From Nothopassalora personata (lineage: Eukaryota > Ascomycota > Dothideomycetes > Mycosphaerellales > Mycosphaerellaceae), in contig CM066298.1 of assembly GCA_033816765.1 (NCBI GenBank), forward strand, positions 62,001-126,000: a stretch of DNA of 64,000 nucleotides. The letters are read 5' to 3'. This document shows, piece by piece, positions 41,012-51,139 of this stretch. The translations under genes and the position numbers were made by a program. The notes under the pieces are model-generated. The model saw only the letters and a program-made list of their open reading frames with translations. It was not told the origin of the DNA and did not search any database. The first letter of the stretch is position 1. Each line of letters starts with the position of its first letter.

Positions 41012-42926
41012 AACACTAAAACAAGCATCGCTATACTGCACTTAAACGGGACCTACGTCGTGTATTAGAAGTCTTCCCTACCTACCGTATAGTCCCCCCT
41101 ACTATATACCTCCTAATGCATTCTAGCTTATTTCAGTCGTAATCTTTCGCAACACACTACTATAGCTACAGACGACTAATATAAGCTCGCAATAGCTCAT
41201 TTAAGAGCGTAGGAGAAGCCGAATATTATATAAACAGCTAGGTTCTTTAGGGTTAAGCGTACTAAACTTAGTAAGCTCTAGAACAATAAGTAAGGAACGA
41301 AGCAGTAGTAATATAAAGAATAGCGATTATTAAGCTATACATAAGAGGAGGAGCTATGTAGATACATTAACACCCTTATAGAGCTAGCTCTACTACCTAC
41401 GCTAATAATAACACGTAACTTCGCACGCGAGCTCTACGGTACTAAGCCTAGTAAGAACTAGGTTGCTAGGTTTAGAAATAGGTAGTCTTATACCTTAGAT
41501 GCAGCCTATCTTAGAGCATTAGATAAGGCCCGGAAAAAGGCTAATAGGTACGTCTTCTACGCCTAGTACTATTCACTACTTAAAGGGATAGTAAGGAAGT
41601 ATAATATCTAGCCTAAGAACATTACTAATATAGATAAGAAGGGCTTTATAATTAGGGTGTTATCTAAGGCTAAGAGGATATTCACTAAGAACGTAGCTAA
41701 GTAAGGTAAGCTAATAGGACACCTTTAAGACGGCAATAGAGAGTAGGTTACTTATATAGCAGCTATATTAGCTAATAAGACAAGCCTACTACCTTGCCTT
41801 ATCTACAAGGCTGCATCTAGCAATCTATAAGACACCTAGGTTAATAATATAGATCCTAAGTAACACATAGCCTTCTTTACGAGCTTACCTTCTAGCTAGA
41901 CTAATAACGAGCTAGGTTATTAGTAGCTTATAAAGGTGTATAATAGATATACTAAAAAGAAGGCTTGCAATAGCCGTAACTAGAGGCTCCTAATAGTTAA
42001 TAGCTATAGCTCACACCTTACTATAAAGTTTATCAATTAGGCTCTAAAGCATAAGATAATAGTAGGTATGTATCTACCTTATTCGACATATAGGCTATAG
42101 CTACTAGATGTAAGCGTATTCGCTACCCTTACGTCTTAATATTCGATAGCCTTAAATAACTAGCTACACCGCTCTAGCGCTATCTAAGGTATTACGAAGA
42201 GGGCGTTCTTTATTATCTTCTAGCAAGCCTAGCAACTAGCAGTAACTAATCGAAACATTAAGTTAGCCTTTAAAAAGACAGGTATTTATCTATTCGATCT
42301 ATAGATAGTATTAGCTAAGCTCCTACCTCCGAAGAAGTTAGGCTCTATAACATTAGGCTCTCGGCCTACTTCTAAGTCTTCTACTAATAGTAGCATAACC
42401 GTACCTAAATAGAGAAAGATAGGGAGGCTAATTAAAGACGCTATCGATAAGAAGGACTACTCTAGAGTCCTATACTTACGGAATAAGGTCGATACCCTAA
42501 AGTTACAAAACACCCTCCTTATAACGTAAGTAAATAGCCTTCGACAGGCCCTATCCGACGAGTAGAAGCGCCGCAAGCGTAGTAAGAAGCTATTCGAAGA
42601 TCTACGAGCTAAAGACGGCTCTACTACTACCTTTTATTCCCTATCTAAGCTATAGCGAGCCAAGGTCCTACTTAAGAAGAAAGAGTAGGCTAAGGTTACT
42701 ACTACTACTAAGAAGCAAGACGAATAGCTATAGCGACAACTTAAGAAGTAACACAACATAACTTTAAAGCAGTTAGAGGCTATACACAAGTAGCTTAAGG
42801 CAAAGGAAAAGAAGGCAAGGCTTACTAAGGAGGCCTATAATAGGGCAATACTTAGAGAGGTCGCTACAGCCTCGAAATAACTTAACAACACCCTCTAAGA
42901 TAGTGTAAGGAAGCCTAAGAACCCTC
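41012..42926 (+). pseudogene. pogo-A: RIP-mutated pogo-like transposase, main part
   Basis: Plus-strand frame with IKFINQALEHKIIV, CMPPYSTYRLQLLDVSVFATL (about 42040-42130) and AFKKTGIYLFD, the region around the last catalytic Asp of pogo/Fot1 transposases. The C-terminal part (42560-42890) is a lysine-rich helix (LRAKDGSTTTFY, QRAKVLLKKKEQA, LKAKEKKARLTKEAYNRA). The frame is cut at 42926 by the pogo-B insertion and continues in the same frame at 44759. Its terminal repeats were not found. Confidence 0.65.
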
Positions 42927-42928
42927 TA

Positions 42929-44756
42929 ACGTGTTTAATAAGCATGTAAATTAGATAGGCATGTGTATTAACTTTACGAGGTAGATAACTTTAATTCTTA
43001 ATATCTTATGCTATAGGTGTTAGAACTACCTTAAAGATAGATTAATTAAATGCTTAGAAGTTACTCTATCTAATAGACAACCTCTTAAGTTGTGTCCTTG
43101 TATACTATACTTGCTACAGGGTGGTTTGGCTCTTAGCTGTTTCTTAATCTAACTAACTAACTCCATTACCATTTGAGCCTATAACTGAGCTATGTCTCTA
43201 GCAGCTAATTCATTAGTATTAAGTCTAAGAGTAAGCTTGATTTTCTTCCTTAGTACCCTATAAGACTGTAATTCTTCAATTATAGTCTTTATATTGGTTT
43301 TTTCAGCCTAGAGTAATATTATAGCAGCCTATGACCTTTTAAACCCTCTTAACAACCTATCCACTGCCTTAAGGATTGAAGTTAGTGAGCTATTCTAATG
43401 ATTTACAATCCTAGCCTTAATCTTGCTTGTTTGCCTCTTAACCTACCTTAGATTCTAAGGGGTATTCTACGTGTCTAATAAATAAGGTAGTAGTAGAGTT
43501 AGTGTTTTATAACGTAGTGTTAGCTTAGACAACATAGCCTCTAGATCCAATAGCAATAAACCTAAGCCTCTAAAGGCTGCCTTAATGTTCTAAGAAGTAA
43601 ATTCAGCCTTATAGGCAGGCCTAAGTTATGGTAAGAAGTCTTCCTTAATTAAGAAGTGATATCTAACTATACCAAGCCTTTAGATTCTAGCTAAATATGC
43701 CTTCTTTAATAGACTAAAACAGCTAACATCTAAAGGCTATAATAAATGAGAAGAGTATGTAGGCATATAGAGGGTAATAATACCTTGTTCCTCATAGAAG
43801 GACTCAAACTCTAGTGTTATATAGCTGTTATAGCCATCTAGAATTAAGAGCCTCTTCTAACTAACAGTTCTATGCTTAGTATAGTTATTAAAGTGCTAAA
43901 TCCATGCTATTCCATAGTCATAGGAAGTCTAGCCTTTAGGACTAACTCTAAGCCTCCAGTTTGTTAGTAGGTGTTTAAACTAGGCTCTGTTCATTTCCTT
44001 GCTAGAGAAGATAATATATAGAGGCACTAACTAGCCTTCTGCATTAACACAGGCAATAACAGTATGCTACTACGTTGAATTAGAAACCAAGGCCTTAGGT
44101 CGTTGCCTACGCTCTATAGCAGTTACAACCCTAGTATTCTTACTATATCCAAGCCTAAATCCACTCTCGTTAAAGTTGTAAATGTCGTGTTGTGTAATTC
44201 CATAGAAGGCTATTATGTTATGAACGAGCCTAAACTACTCTAAGATAACCTCTAGGTCCTTATTCTTTGCCCTTTAGCTTAATAACCTCCGTGATAGCCT
44301 TGTTTCTAAGCCTGGATAACGATTGACAAAGTTATAAGCCCATCTTTAGCTAACTTCTTGTCTATTCCGTGCCTTAGTTATTGAGGACGCCCAGCTTCTG
44401 ATTACAGCCTGTGTTAGCGAGTAACTACGTGAATCTAGGTCTAGAATCTTCTAGTAAACTACCTCCTGTTCAACCGGAGTCAAGGCTCTGTTCGTTAGCG
44501 GTGTACTAGTCTTTAGAGCCGTACTATGGAGTCTACGGTTAACGGTAGAATATTTGACTCCGTAGGCGGCTGCAGCGCGTCGCACGCTTAGAAAACGACC
44601 TGACAGGTAATCGCGAACAGCATTCTGAATACACTCTTCGTTTAGAGGTGCCATCGCGTAGAATGGTGGAATAATGGACGCGTTTAGTAGTGGTGGTAGA
44701 TACGAGATGGAAGTTGATGCACATGCCTATCTGATTCACATGCTTATTAAACACGT
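42929..44756 (-). mobile_element. pogo-B: pogo/Fot1-type element inserted in pogo-A
   Basis: 1,828 bp with 46-bp inverted repeats: ACGTGTTTAATAAGCATGTA on the left, ACGTGTTTAATAAGCATGTG on the reversed right end. Flanked by TA at 42927-42928 and 44757-44758. The left repeat is RIP-mutated, the right one is not. The host frame on both sides joins after removing the element and one TA. Confidence 0.88.
42985..44654 (-). pseudogene. pogo-B transposase, RIP-mutated
   Basis: Starts with ATG at 44652-44654 and an intact N-terminus: a helix-turn-helix like those of pogo/CENP-B proteins (NAVRDYLSGRFLSVRRAAAA, YGVKYSTVNRRLHS). From 44450 on RIP stops appear. The DDE core reads YNFNESGFRLGYSKN (NFDETGF in live relatives), LLILDGYNSY and SSHLLQPLDVSCFSLLKKAY. 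A C-terminal CxxxxxxGHNxxxC piece (CSKYSIQGHNLRGC) matches the zinc knuckle of the intact 46378 element, so the two belong to one lineage. Confidence 0.8.
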
Positions 44757-44758
44757 TA

Positions 44759-44890
44759 AGGCGTGTTGTGTTCGAACAGCCTAAAGAACAGGTGTATAGT
44801 GTCACTCCAATTAAGAAGGGGAGGGTTTTAGCTAAAACAAAACAACGACAGTCTATAATAGTAAAGCTACCTGTATGCATACAAGAGTAA
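44759..44890 (+). pseudogene. pogo-A transposase C-terminal tail, not RIP-mutated
   Basis: Continues pogo-A's frame after pogo-B: RRVVFEQPKEQVYSVTPIKK, GRVLAKTKQRQS, then a stop at 44888-44890. Unlike the rest of pogo-A it keeps CpA and TpG. Confidence 0.55.
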
Positions 44891-45487
44891 CACCATTCGA
44901 TAGAGCGTAATCACAATACTCATTCGTCTTAATATTAGCTCAATCTAACAACACCTCGTTGAATGACACGGTCGCAATGTTGCAGCTAGAAACACCTTCA
45001 GCTATGCACGAGGTGGGACCGTGCGTCAGGTGGGGAAGACTTCTAAAGCCGGTCCTTCCGCGCGAATCCTTAGTAGCCGCACATTGCGGAGTAGAAGCCT
45101 TCTCGCTATCCCTACAAGCTAACGCTCTCGAAATTACTTTGAACCCGCGAGGCTCAATTCAAAAGCTACTATTAAAGGAAAAATAACGAGGGTTACTAGA
45201 CGATAGGAAGACAGGGATGAAAGGAAACCCTTCTAATCTATACTATTTATAGCTCGCGATACCCTTACTTTCTACGATAACGAGTGAGCGATATTATCGT
45301 TACTATAACGAGCGAGCGATATATCGTTACGATATATCGCTCGTTATATTAGGGTAGATAAATGATCCACCCTAGCAGGGGCTGATATAATTATTGCCTA
45401 ACGCTTTATAAGGATGCTATTATGATCTATATCCTAATAAACATATCGCTTGCTCTTCTACGCTTAGCCAACTCTACACAGTCCATC
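44891..45487. other. Unmutated single-copy-like segment upstream of secreted-protein gene
   Basis: CpA and TpG occur at normal density. A 75-codon frame (44959-45186) has no recognisable motif; it could be a relic of a host gene. At 45304-45348 lies an imperfect palindrome (ATAACGAGCGAGCGATATAT, TTA loop, complementary arm lacking 4 nt), preceded by a related partial copy at 45276-45300. A TATA-like CTTTATAAGG lies near 45403. Confidence 0.5.
45304..45348. repeat. Inverted repeat in front of the secreted-protein gene
   Basis: Arms TATAACGAGCGAGCGATATA and CGATATATCGCTCGTTATA pair except for a GAGC bulge. A related half copy lies just upstream. About 140 bp before the start codon. Confidence 0.65.
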
Positions 45488-46051
45488 ATGGTCGCTATTC
45501 GGAGGTTACTACTTACTGTTATTCTATACTTAACGCATTTCTCAAACGCATTTGCGTACAGGTATATCATAACTTACGGCTACGACTCATGGATCTGTCA
45601 CTCATTTATCACTATTTATCCCGACGTCTTCGATCCGACTAGCCTACCAACAATGAGGGTTAGAGATACTTGGTGTATTATGCCCGAGGATGATTCTGGC
45701 TCAACTACGTTCCACGCTCAAGACCACGTTTCAACATATATAGCATCACTTGGTCCACAAAATCAGCACGGCCATATGGGATTCACGATCGGACTTAATC
45801 TAGAGGGATTTACAGACACCGATGAAAACGACGAACCTTACCATATCCCTGCGATCCGACCAAGGCTGGATTTTTATACGGACGAACATGCCACACCTCT
45901 TGGCGTGTGTAATTATCGGGATGGCACAGTGTCGTTCTCCGATAGCGAGGGAGCAGCGCTCCACCAGCTTGAAGATTGCCCTAGCACTTCGACTCGGAGT
46001 GGTACCATTGCTGGCTGGTTGATATGCAATGTCGGGTGCGGAGGATTTTAA
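45488..46051 (+). CDS. Small secreted cysteine-containing protein (effector candidate)
   Basis: 187 residues from the ATG at 45488. An upstream in-frame ATG at 45422 would add 22 residues, but the chosen start gives a classical signal peptide: MVAIRRLLLTVILYLTHFSNAFA (1-23; shown in two parts as MVAIRRLLLTVI and LYLTHFSNAFA), with cleavage after AFA. The mature part has about 164 residues, no membrane segment, many acidic residues and six cysteines (WICHS, TWCIM, GVCNY, EDCPS, LICNVGC), enough for three disulfides. No known domain recognised. It is the only plausible intact host-like gene in the window and lies between dead pogo elements and a young one. Location and features match fungal effector candidates, but function is unproven. 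No intron needed. Confidence 0.7.
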   Translation: MVAIRRLLLTVILYLTHFSNAFAYRYIITYGYDSWICHSFITIYPDVFDPTSLPTMRVRDTWCIMPEDDSGSTTFHAQDHVSTYIASLGPQNQHGHMGFTIGLNLEGFTDTDENDEPYHIPAIRPRLDFYTDEHATPLGVCNYRDGTVSFSDSEGAALHQLEDCPSTSTRSGTIAGWLICNVGCGGF

Positions 46052-46377
46052 GCACCGGACGATTCTTAGCACTCGACTATCGCGATAGGAGTCGCGCGTC
46101 GACGGACGAATACTGTATTACCGTTCGGCATACCGCTGGGACAAGAAACCGAATTATGTGCGCTCGGTAAGAGCCTCTTAGTGGAAAGTACGGTCTAGTG
46201 CCAAGTGCCCTAGTTCTAGGCACGTCACGTGCGCCTTACGGGATTACTTATTACTAGTGTCGCGTTATGGGAAGTCGATTGGTATTACTTAATTTAGGCT
46301 TATATATTAAGTGTTTTTAAGGTAGATAGTGTATTATATATATTTAACACTAAAGGTTACTATAAGTAAGAAGGCTA
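46052..46377. other. Spacer grading into RIP-mutated repeat
   Basis: Unmutated up to about 46250. From about 46264 it is AT-rich and similar to part of repeat S (GTAGATAGTGTATTATATAT). No gene seen. Confidence 0.5.
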
Positions 46378-48243
46378 ACGTGCTTCACCACCGAGCGGGC
46401 CACACCACCGAGCGGGCCACTTTTGCCAAGAACTGTACCACTTCCACAGATACAGCTATGCAACCACCATTACAGCGTGTATTGTCTTCAAACGAGGCCA
46501 AACTGACCTTAGCTGTCCAGGCCACGAAACGCGACGCGACAATCACGAATCGACTTGCTGCAAAGGTATACGACGCGTCTCGAACCACACTAGGGTATCG
46601 ATTGAATGGACGACCTCCTCGGGGTGACTGCGAGCCCAATTCGAAGAAGCTTACAGAGCTAGAAGAGAGGGTGATACTTGAGTACATACTCGAGCTGGAT
46701 CTTAGAGGTTTCCCGCCATCAAAGGCTAGCGTACGAGCAATGGCCGATTCATTGCTACAAGAGAAGGGCCTCAAGCCCGCTGGTCTCAATTGGACAGACA
46801 GGTTCATTGGGCGGCATCGTGAGCTAAAGGTTCGCATGACACGTGGATACGATCGTCAGCGAGCCCTAATGGAAGATCCAGACGTTATCGAGAAGTGGTT
46901 CTTGCTTGTGCGTAATATGAAGGAGAAGTATGGCATCCTCGACCAGGACACCTACAACTTTGACGAGACAGGGTTTATGATGGGTGTTATTACGTCGCAG
47001 AGCGTCGTTACGGGTTCAGAAAGGCGTGGTGGAAAGAGGAAGGTCGTCCAACAGGGCAACAGAGAATGGGCAACAGTGATTGAGACCATCTGTGCAGACG
47101 GAACAGCGCTCCCACCCTACGTCATCCTTGCAGGCAAACAGCACATCAGTACCTGGTACCAAGACGGCAACTTGGGTCCAGACTGGACAATCGGGCTAAC
47201 AGAGAACGGCTGGACCAACAATGAGTTCGGTATACGGTGGCTGGAGCATTTCCAGAAGCATACTGTAGCTCGTACGACTGGGGCATGGAGACTGCTCATT
47301 ATCGATGGCCACGAGAGCCACAACTCGAAGGCATTCCAGAATCTGTGCAAGGAATACAAGATCTTGGCCCTATGTATGCCATCGCACGCCTCGCACTTAC
47401 TCCAGCCATTGGATGTGGGTTGCTATTCGCCTTTGAAGAAGGCATACGGTGCTCAGCTCTCGGGCTTGGCACGCCAGCGCATCACTCATATCGACAAAGT
47501 AGAGTTCCCACGCGCCTTCCGGGCTGCCCATGACGCTGTATTTAGACAGGAGAACATCCTATCGAGCTTCAGAGGCGCTGGTTTGGTTCCATTCAATCCA
47601 CAGGCAGTGATAGACAAGCTTGATGTTAAGCTACGTACGCCAACGCCTCCAGCTCCGGACTCTACCCCTTGGGAGTCGAAGACACCACGAACTGCAAAAG
47701 AATTCGACTCTCAATCGACACTAGTAACGAACAAAATGCGTGCCCAGGCAGGTTCATCGCCAAACTCGTTACAGGAAGGGGTGCATCAGCTTGTGAAAGG
47801 GAGTAGAGAGATAGCGCATCAGATGGCTCTTATGCGAAGCGAGATCAGTGAGCTACGCAAGTCTAACGAGGCCCTTACACAGCGGAAAGCACGAAAGCGC
47901 AAGTATATTCAGTCTAGAGGGTCTCTAACCTTCGATGAGGCGTCGCAATTGATACCTCCAGAGGATACTAGGAGGCAGGAAGTAAGTAGAGAGTCGCTAG
48001 ATGGTGTTCGGCCAGCACCAAGGCTACGACGCTGCAAGCGATGTGGCGAGTCGGGGCATAACGTACGCACCTGTCAAGTAGACTTGCTAGATAGCGAAGA
48101 ATCTGAAGAGGAATTGTCCTCCTAGTAACGATTCTGTAGGATGTCGTCGTGTTAAGATACCGTCGCAATCAAAGTGGAAGTGGTACAGTTCTTGGCAAAA
48201 GTGGCCCGCTCGGTGGTGTGGCCCGCTCGGTGGTGAAGCACGT
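46378..48243 (+). mobile_element. Intact pogo/Fot1-type DNA transposon
   Basis: 1,866 bp with perfect 70-bp terminal inverted repeats (46378-46447 and 48174-48243) and TA duplications at 46376-46377 and 48244-48245. Each repeat contains two tandem copies of a 17-bp unit, CACCACCGAGCGGGCCA, a likely double transposase-binding site. It keeps CpA and TpG and has one long transposase frame, so it is young and looks able to move. It sits in an AT-rich dead repeat. Confidence 0.93.
46458..48125 (+). CDS. pogo/Fot1-type DD35D transposase with C-terminal zinc knuckle
   Basis: 555 residues from the ATG at 46458, inside the terminal repeats; the frame is open further upstream but leaves the element. 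Residues 1-55 form a pogo/psq-like helix-turn-helix (NRLAAKVYDASRTTLGYRLN). Residues 65-128 form a second CENP-B-type DNA-binding part (SVRAMADSLLQEKG, LNWTDRFIGRH). The catalytic core has Asp-169 (YNFDETGF), Asp-283 (IIDGHESHNS) and Asp-319 (LLQPLDVGCYSPLKKAY), with 35 residues between the last two. Residues about 460-515 are helical and basic. A CX2CX4HX4C knuckle CKRCGESGHNVRTC (526-539) precedes an acidic end. It cuts and pastes at TA sites. All key residues are present. Confidence 0.93.
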   Translation: MQPPLQRVLSSNEAKLTLAVQATKRDATITNRLAAKVYDASRTTLGYRLNGRPPRGDCEPNSKKLTELEERVILEYILELDLRGFPPSKASVRAMADSLLQEKGLKPAGLNWTDRFIGRHRELKVRMTRGYDRQRALMEDPDVIEKWFLLVRNMKEKYGILDQDTYNFDETGFMMGVITSQSVVTGSERRGGKRKVVQQGNREWATVIETICADGTALPPYVILAGKQHISTWYQDGNLGPDWTIGLTENGWTNNEFGIRWLEHFQKHTVARTTGAWRLLIIDGHESHNSKAFQNLCKEYKILALCMPSHASHLLQPLDVGCYSPLKKAYGAQLSGLARQRITHIDKVEFPRAFRAAHDAVFRQENILSSFRGAGLVPFNPQAVIDKLDVKLRTPTPPAPDSTPWESKTPRTAKEFDSQSTLVTNKMRAQAGSSPNSLQEGVHQLVKGSREIAHQMALMRSEISELRKSNEALTQRKARKRKYIQSRGSLTFDEASQLIPPEDTRRQEVSRESLDGVRPAPRLRRCKRCGESGHNVRTCQVDLLDSEESEEELSS

Positions 48244-48245
48244 TA

Positions 48246-50650
48246 TAGCTAACTAATTAAGCTACCTATTATTCAGTATTTAATGCCTAAGGGTTAATAG
48301 ACTAAACTCTAATTACAGTATGTACTCCCTTAGCTTATACGTATTGTAGGTAGGTAAATAAGCTAATCTAGTATATTATTATATAATTCTCTTACCTTAT
48401 ACGCGCCCTAGGCTTATATCCTATCCTACCTTTGAATTTATTACCTTTCTATTATTACATTATGCTAAGTTAATTAGTTAATTTATTTACTTAATTTAGA
48501 TTTATATATTAGGTATTAATTATTATAATTTAGTATAATTAGGCTTTTTATTAGGCTTACAGCTTAAGATTTATTTACGTAACTAGATTACTTATTTTAC
48601 GCCTATTCTCTTTAAGTATATATAGTCTTAGATAGATTTATATATTATACTATCTACTCTAAACCTGTCCTTTAACTAATTAATATATAAGTCTAAGTGT
48701 GTAAATAATTTAGTAAGCTTATTAGCTTACTACTAATACCTATAAGGCGTTCGTTATAAGCTTAAGCACTTACTAATTTACTACGTGTATTTAGTCTCTT
48801 TAGAGTAGACCTTACATTATGACTATATAGATATATACCTATATTACTACTTTTTTAGTAGTACTAGTAGACCTACGTAAATAGTACTAGTAGACCTACG
48901 TAGAACTTCTACTAGAACTTCTATTATAAGTTATTAGAGTAAGTACTAACACATTAGGCCTACTAATAGGTTCTATTACACTTAAGATTTATAACTAATA
49001 GAATAAATCTAACCGTTAGTTAGAGCTCTTTACTAAGTCTCTAAACATCTAGAAATATATAGATCCTTATTAGCTAACGGTTACTAAACTAATAATACTA
49101 GTATACCTATCCTTTAAGGAGACATAATTGTATACTAGGATCTACTACTATAGCTATTAACCTTATTAAGCTTAGGTAAGTAGATATAGATAGTAAGTAA
49201 CGGATGTATAATATCTTTACTACTATAAGGTCTAAGCTAGTTAGCTACTTAATTAGAGCTATAAATAAGCTAGGATAAGAACATATATATAGTAAACCTA
49301 TCCGTAGGCTAAGTCCTTAGTACTAAGTAGGTAGTATAGACTAGACGATATATTATGAAAGAGATAGCTTACACTTAAGCTATATAGGTTATAAAAGAGC
49401 TAAACATAAAGGATTAGTAACTAGTACTTAGAATAGCTTATATTATAGTATAAAATAATTTAATATAACTATAATAAATATAATAAGCTTAGTATATACT
49501 TCTCCCTTACTATATAGAAGTGGGTACTAAGCTATAAAGTCTCTATATATAACGAGTAGAACTGTAATATTATAATACTGTTAAAGCTTACTAAGCAGTG
49601 TCTTAAATAGATACGTAATATAGCCCTAGTATAGGGTTATTTAGTCTTTACGACCTTTACTAATAAATTCTCTACTAAAGTAGAGCTAGTAGAACCTACT
49701 AAGTATTAAAGGAATAGGTAGATAAATAGAATTCCTATATAGGATAGAAATGATAATATGCCTAATAATAATAAGGATAGACTAACTAGATACTAGAATA
49801 TTACTAGCAAGCCTAATGATAAATACTATAGTAATCTTAAGTTATATAATATAATTAATCTAAGTAAGTATCTACTAAAGGATAAGTTTACTAAGTAGTA
49901 GTAGAAGTACATTAAGAACTTTATTAACTACTACCTACGAGATAATAGTATATAGTAACTTAGTATATTAAATCGGAACGGTTGTACTAATAAAGAATAA
50001 GACTAGACAATTACTAAAATTAAGACCTTACATAGTATAAGTAAAGGTTATACTAGTCTTATAGTCCTCTTAAGCTTAACGTGTTAAAGGTATTACTTAT
50101 TAGGCCAATTCTTTAGTTATATTATTCAGTTACCTAGGGTTATACACTAATTAGTTAAAGAATTACTTTAAAGTAGATAGTATATTATATATATTAATCT
50201 AAGACTATATATACTTAAAAGAAATAGATGTAAGTAAGTAACTAATCTAGTTACGTAAACAGATCTTAAGCTTTAAGCCTAAGCCTAAGTATAAGCCTAA
50301 TTTTACTAGATTGTAATATAGCATAATTAGTAATTTAGCTTTAACTTTAGGGATTACTAGGTATATAATAACTACTTAAATATCTATATAATAAACTATT
50401 ATAACTAGAAACATATTAAGTTTATTACTAAGTAACTACTACCTTATAGATCTTAGCTAGTATAACTAACTTTCTAGTTATAGCTTTAGAACGCGTTTAT
50501 ATAAAGCTATAGAGATACTTATTTCCCTTATTAGATGCTACTTGCTCCCCTAGGTTTTATATAAATATTATCTTATATACCCGTATAGAAGTAGCTAGAC
50601 TCTAGTAGTATAGCCGTACTAATAGTATATAGTATAATAACTATAAGTAA
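48246..50650. repeat. AT-rich RIP-mutated repeat with internal inverted repeat S
   Basis: Copies of repeat S lie at 48515-48700 (plus) and 50150-50330 (minus), about 1.5 kb apart, so they form an inverted pair. Between them a plus-strand frame near 49700-50000 reads KYLLKDKFTKQQQKYIKNF with RIP-type stops. The element cannot be classed. The intact pogo element is inserted at its left side. Confidence 0.45.
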
Positions 50651-51115
50651 ATATTACGGGTTAAATTAAGTTAATGCTTAGCGACTAATTAGAACCTCTA
50701 TAGTTAGGTAGAAACGACTATAGCTAAATAAGCACAGCTACTATAGAATAATCTATTGCTCTATATAATCTATAGAGTAGATTAATAGATTAGAACGGAG
50801 TATAAATAGCTAACTAATCTATTACTCTATATAATCTATAAGATAGATTAATAGATTAGGATAGATTAAAGGATAATTTCCTTTATATTTAGGAACGCTA
50901 AAAACCCTTATAGCTTAGAGGCGTTCAACTTACTGTTTAATATTACTGTTTAGAATACACTATAATCTAACCTCTACCTTACTACTGCTTAGTCTTTACG
51001 AGACAAGACAGCTACTACTTTATTACTCTCCCTCGACTTCTTATCGGCCCGAGAATAAACCCGATTAAGCTTATCTTCTTAACTTATAATATTATTAGGT
51101 TATACTAAACCTAAT
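50650..51115 (+). repeat. LTR of family A (copy 3)
   Basis: Shares the CTTTATATTTAGGAACG...ACTAAACCTAATA block with the LTRs of copy 2 and is followed by gag. Its variable upstream part holds two ~45-bp units (about 50741-50786 and 50815-50860), each a near-palindrome built on CTAATCTATTA...TTAATAGATTAG. Confidence 0.65.
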
Positions 51116-51139
51116 AGCTTTAAACGCCCTCTACGATAG

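Noticed and set aside
44959..45186. 75-codon frame as a second host gene
   Set aside because: No motif, no signal peptide, and nothing beyond its openness supports it; kept only as a remark under the spacer.
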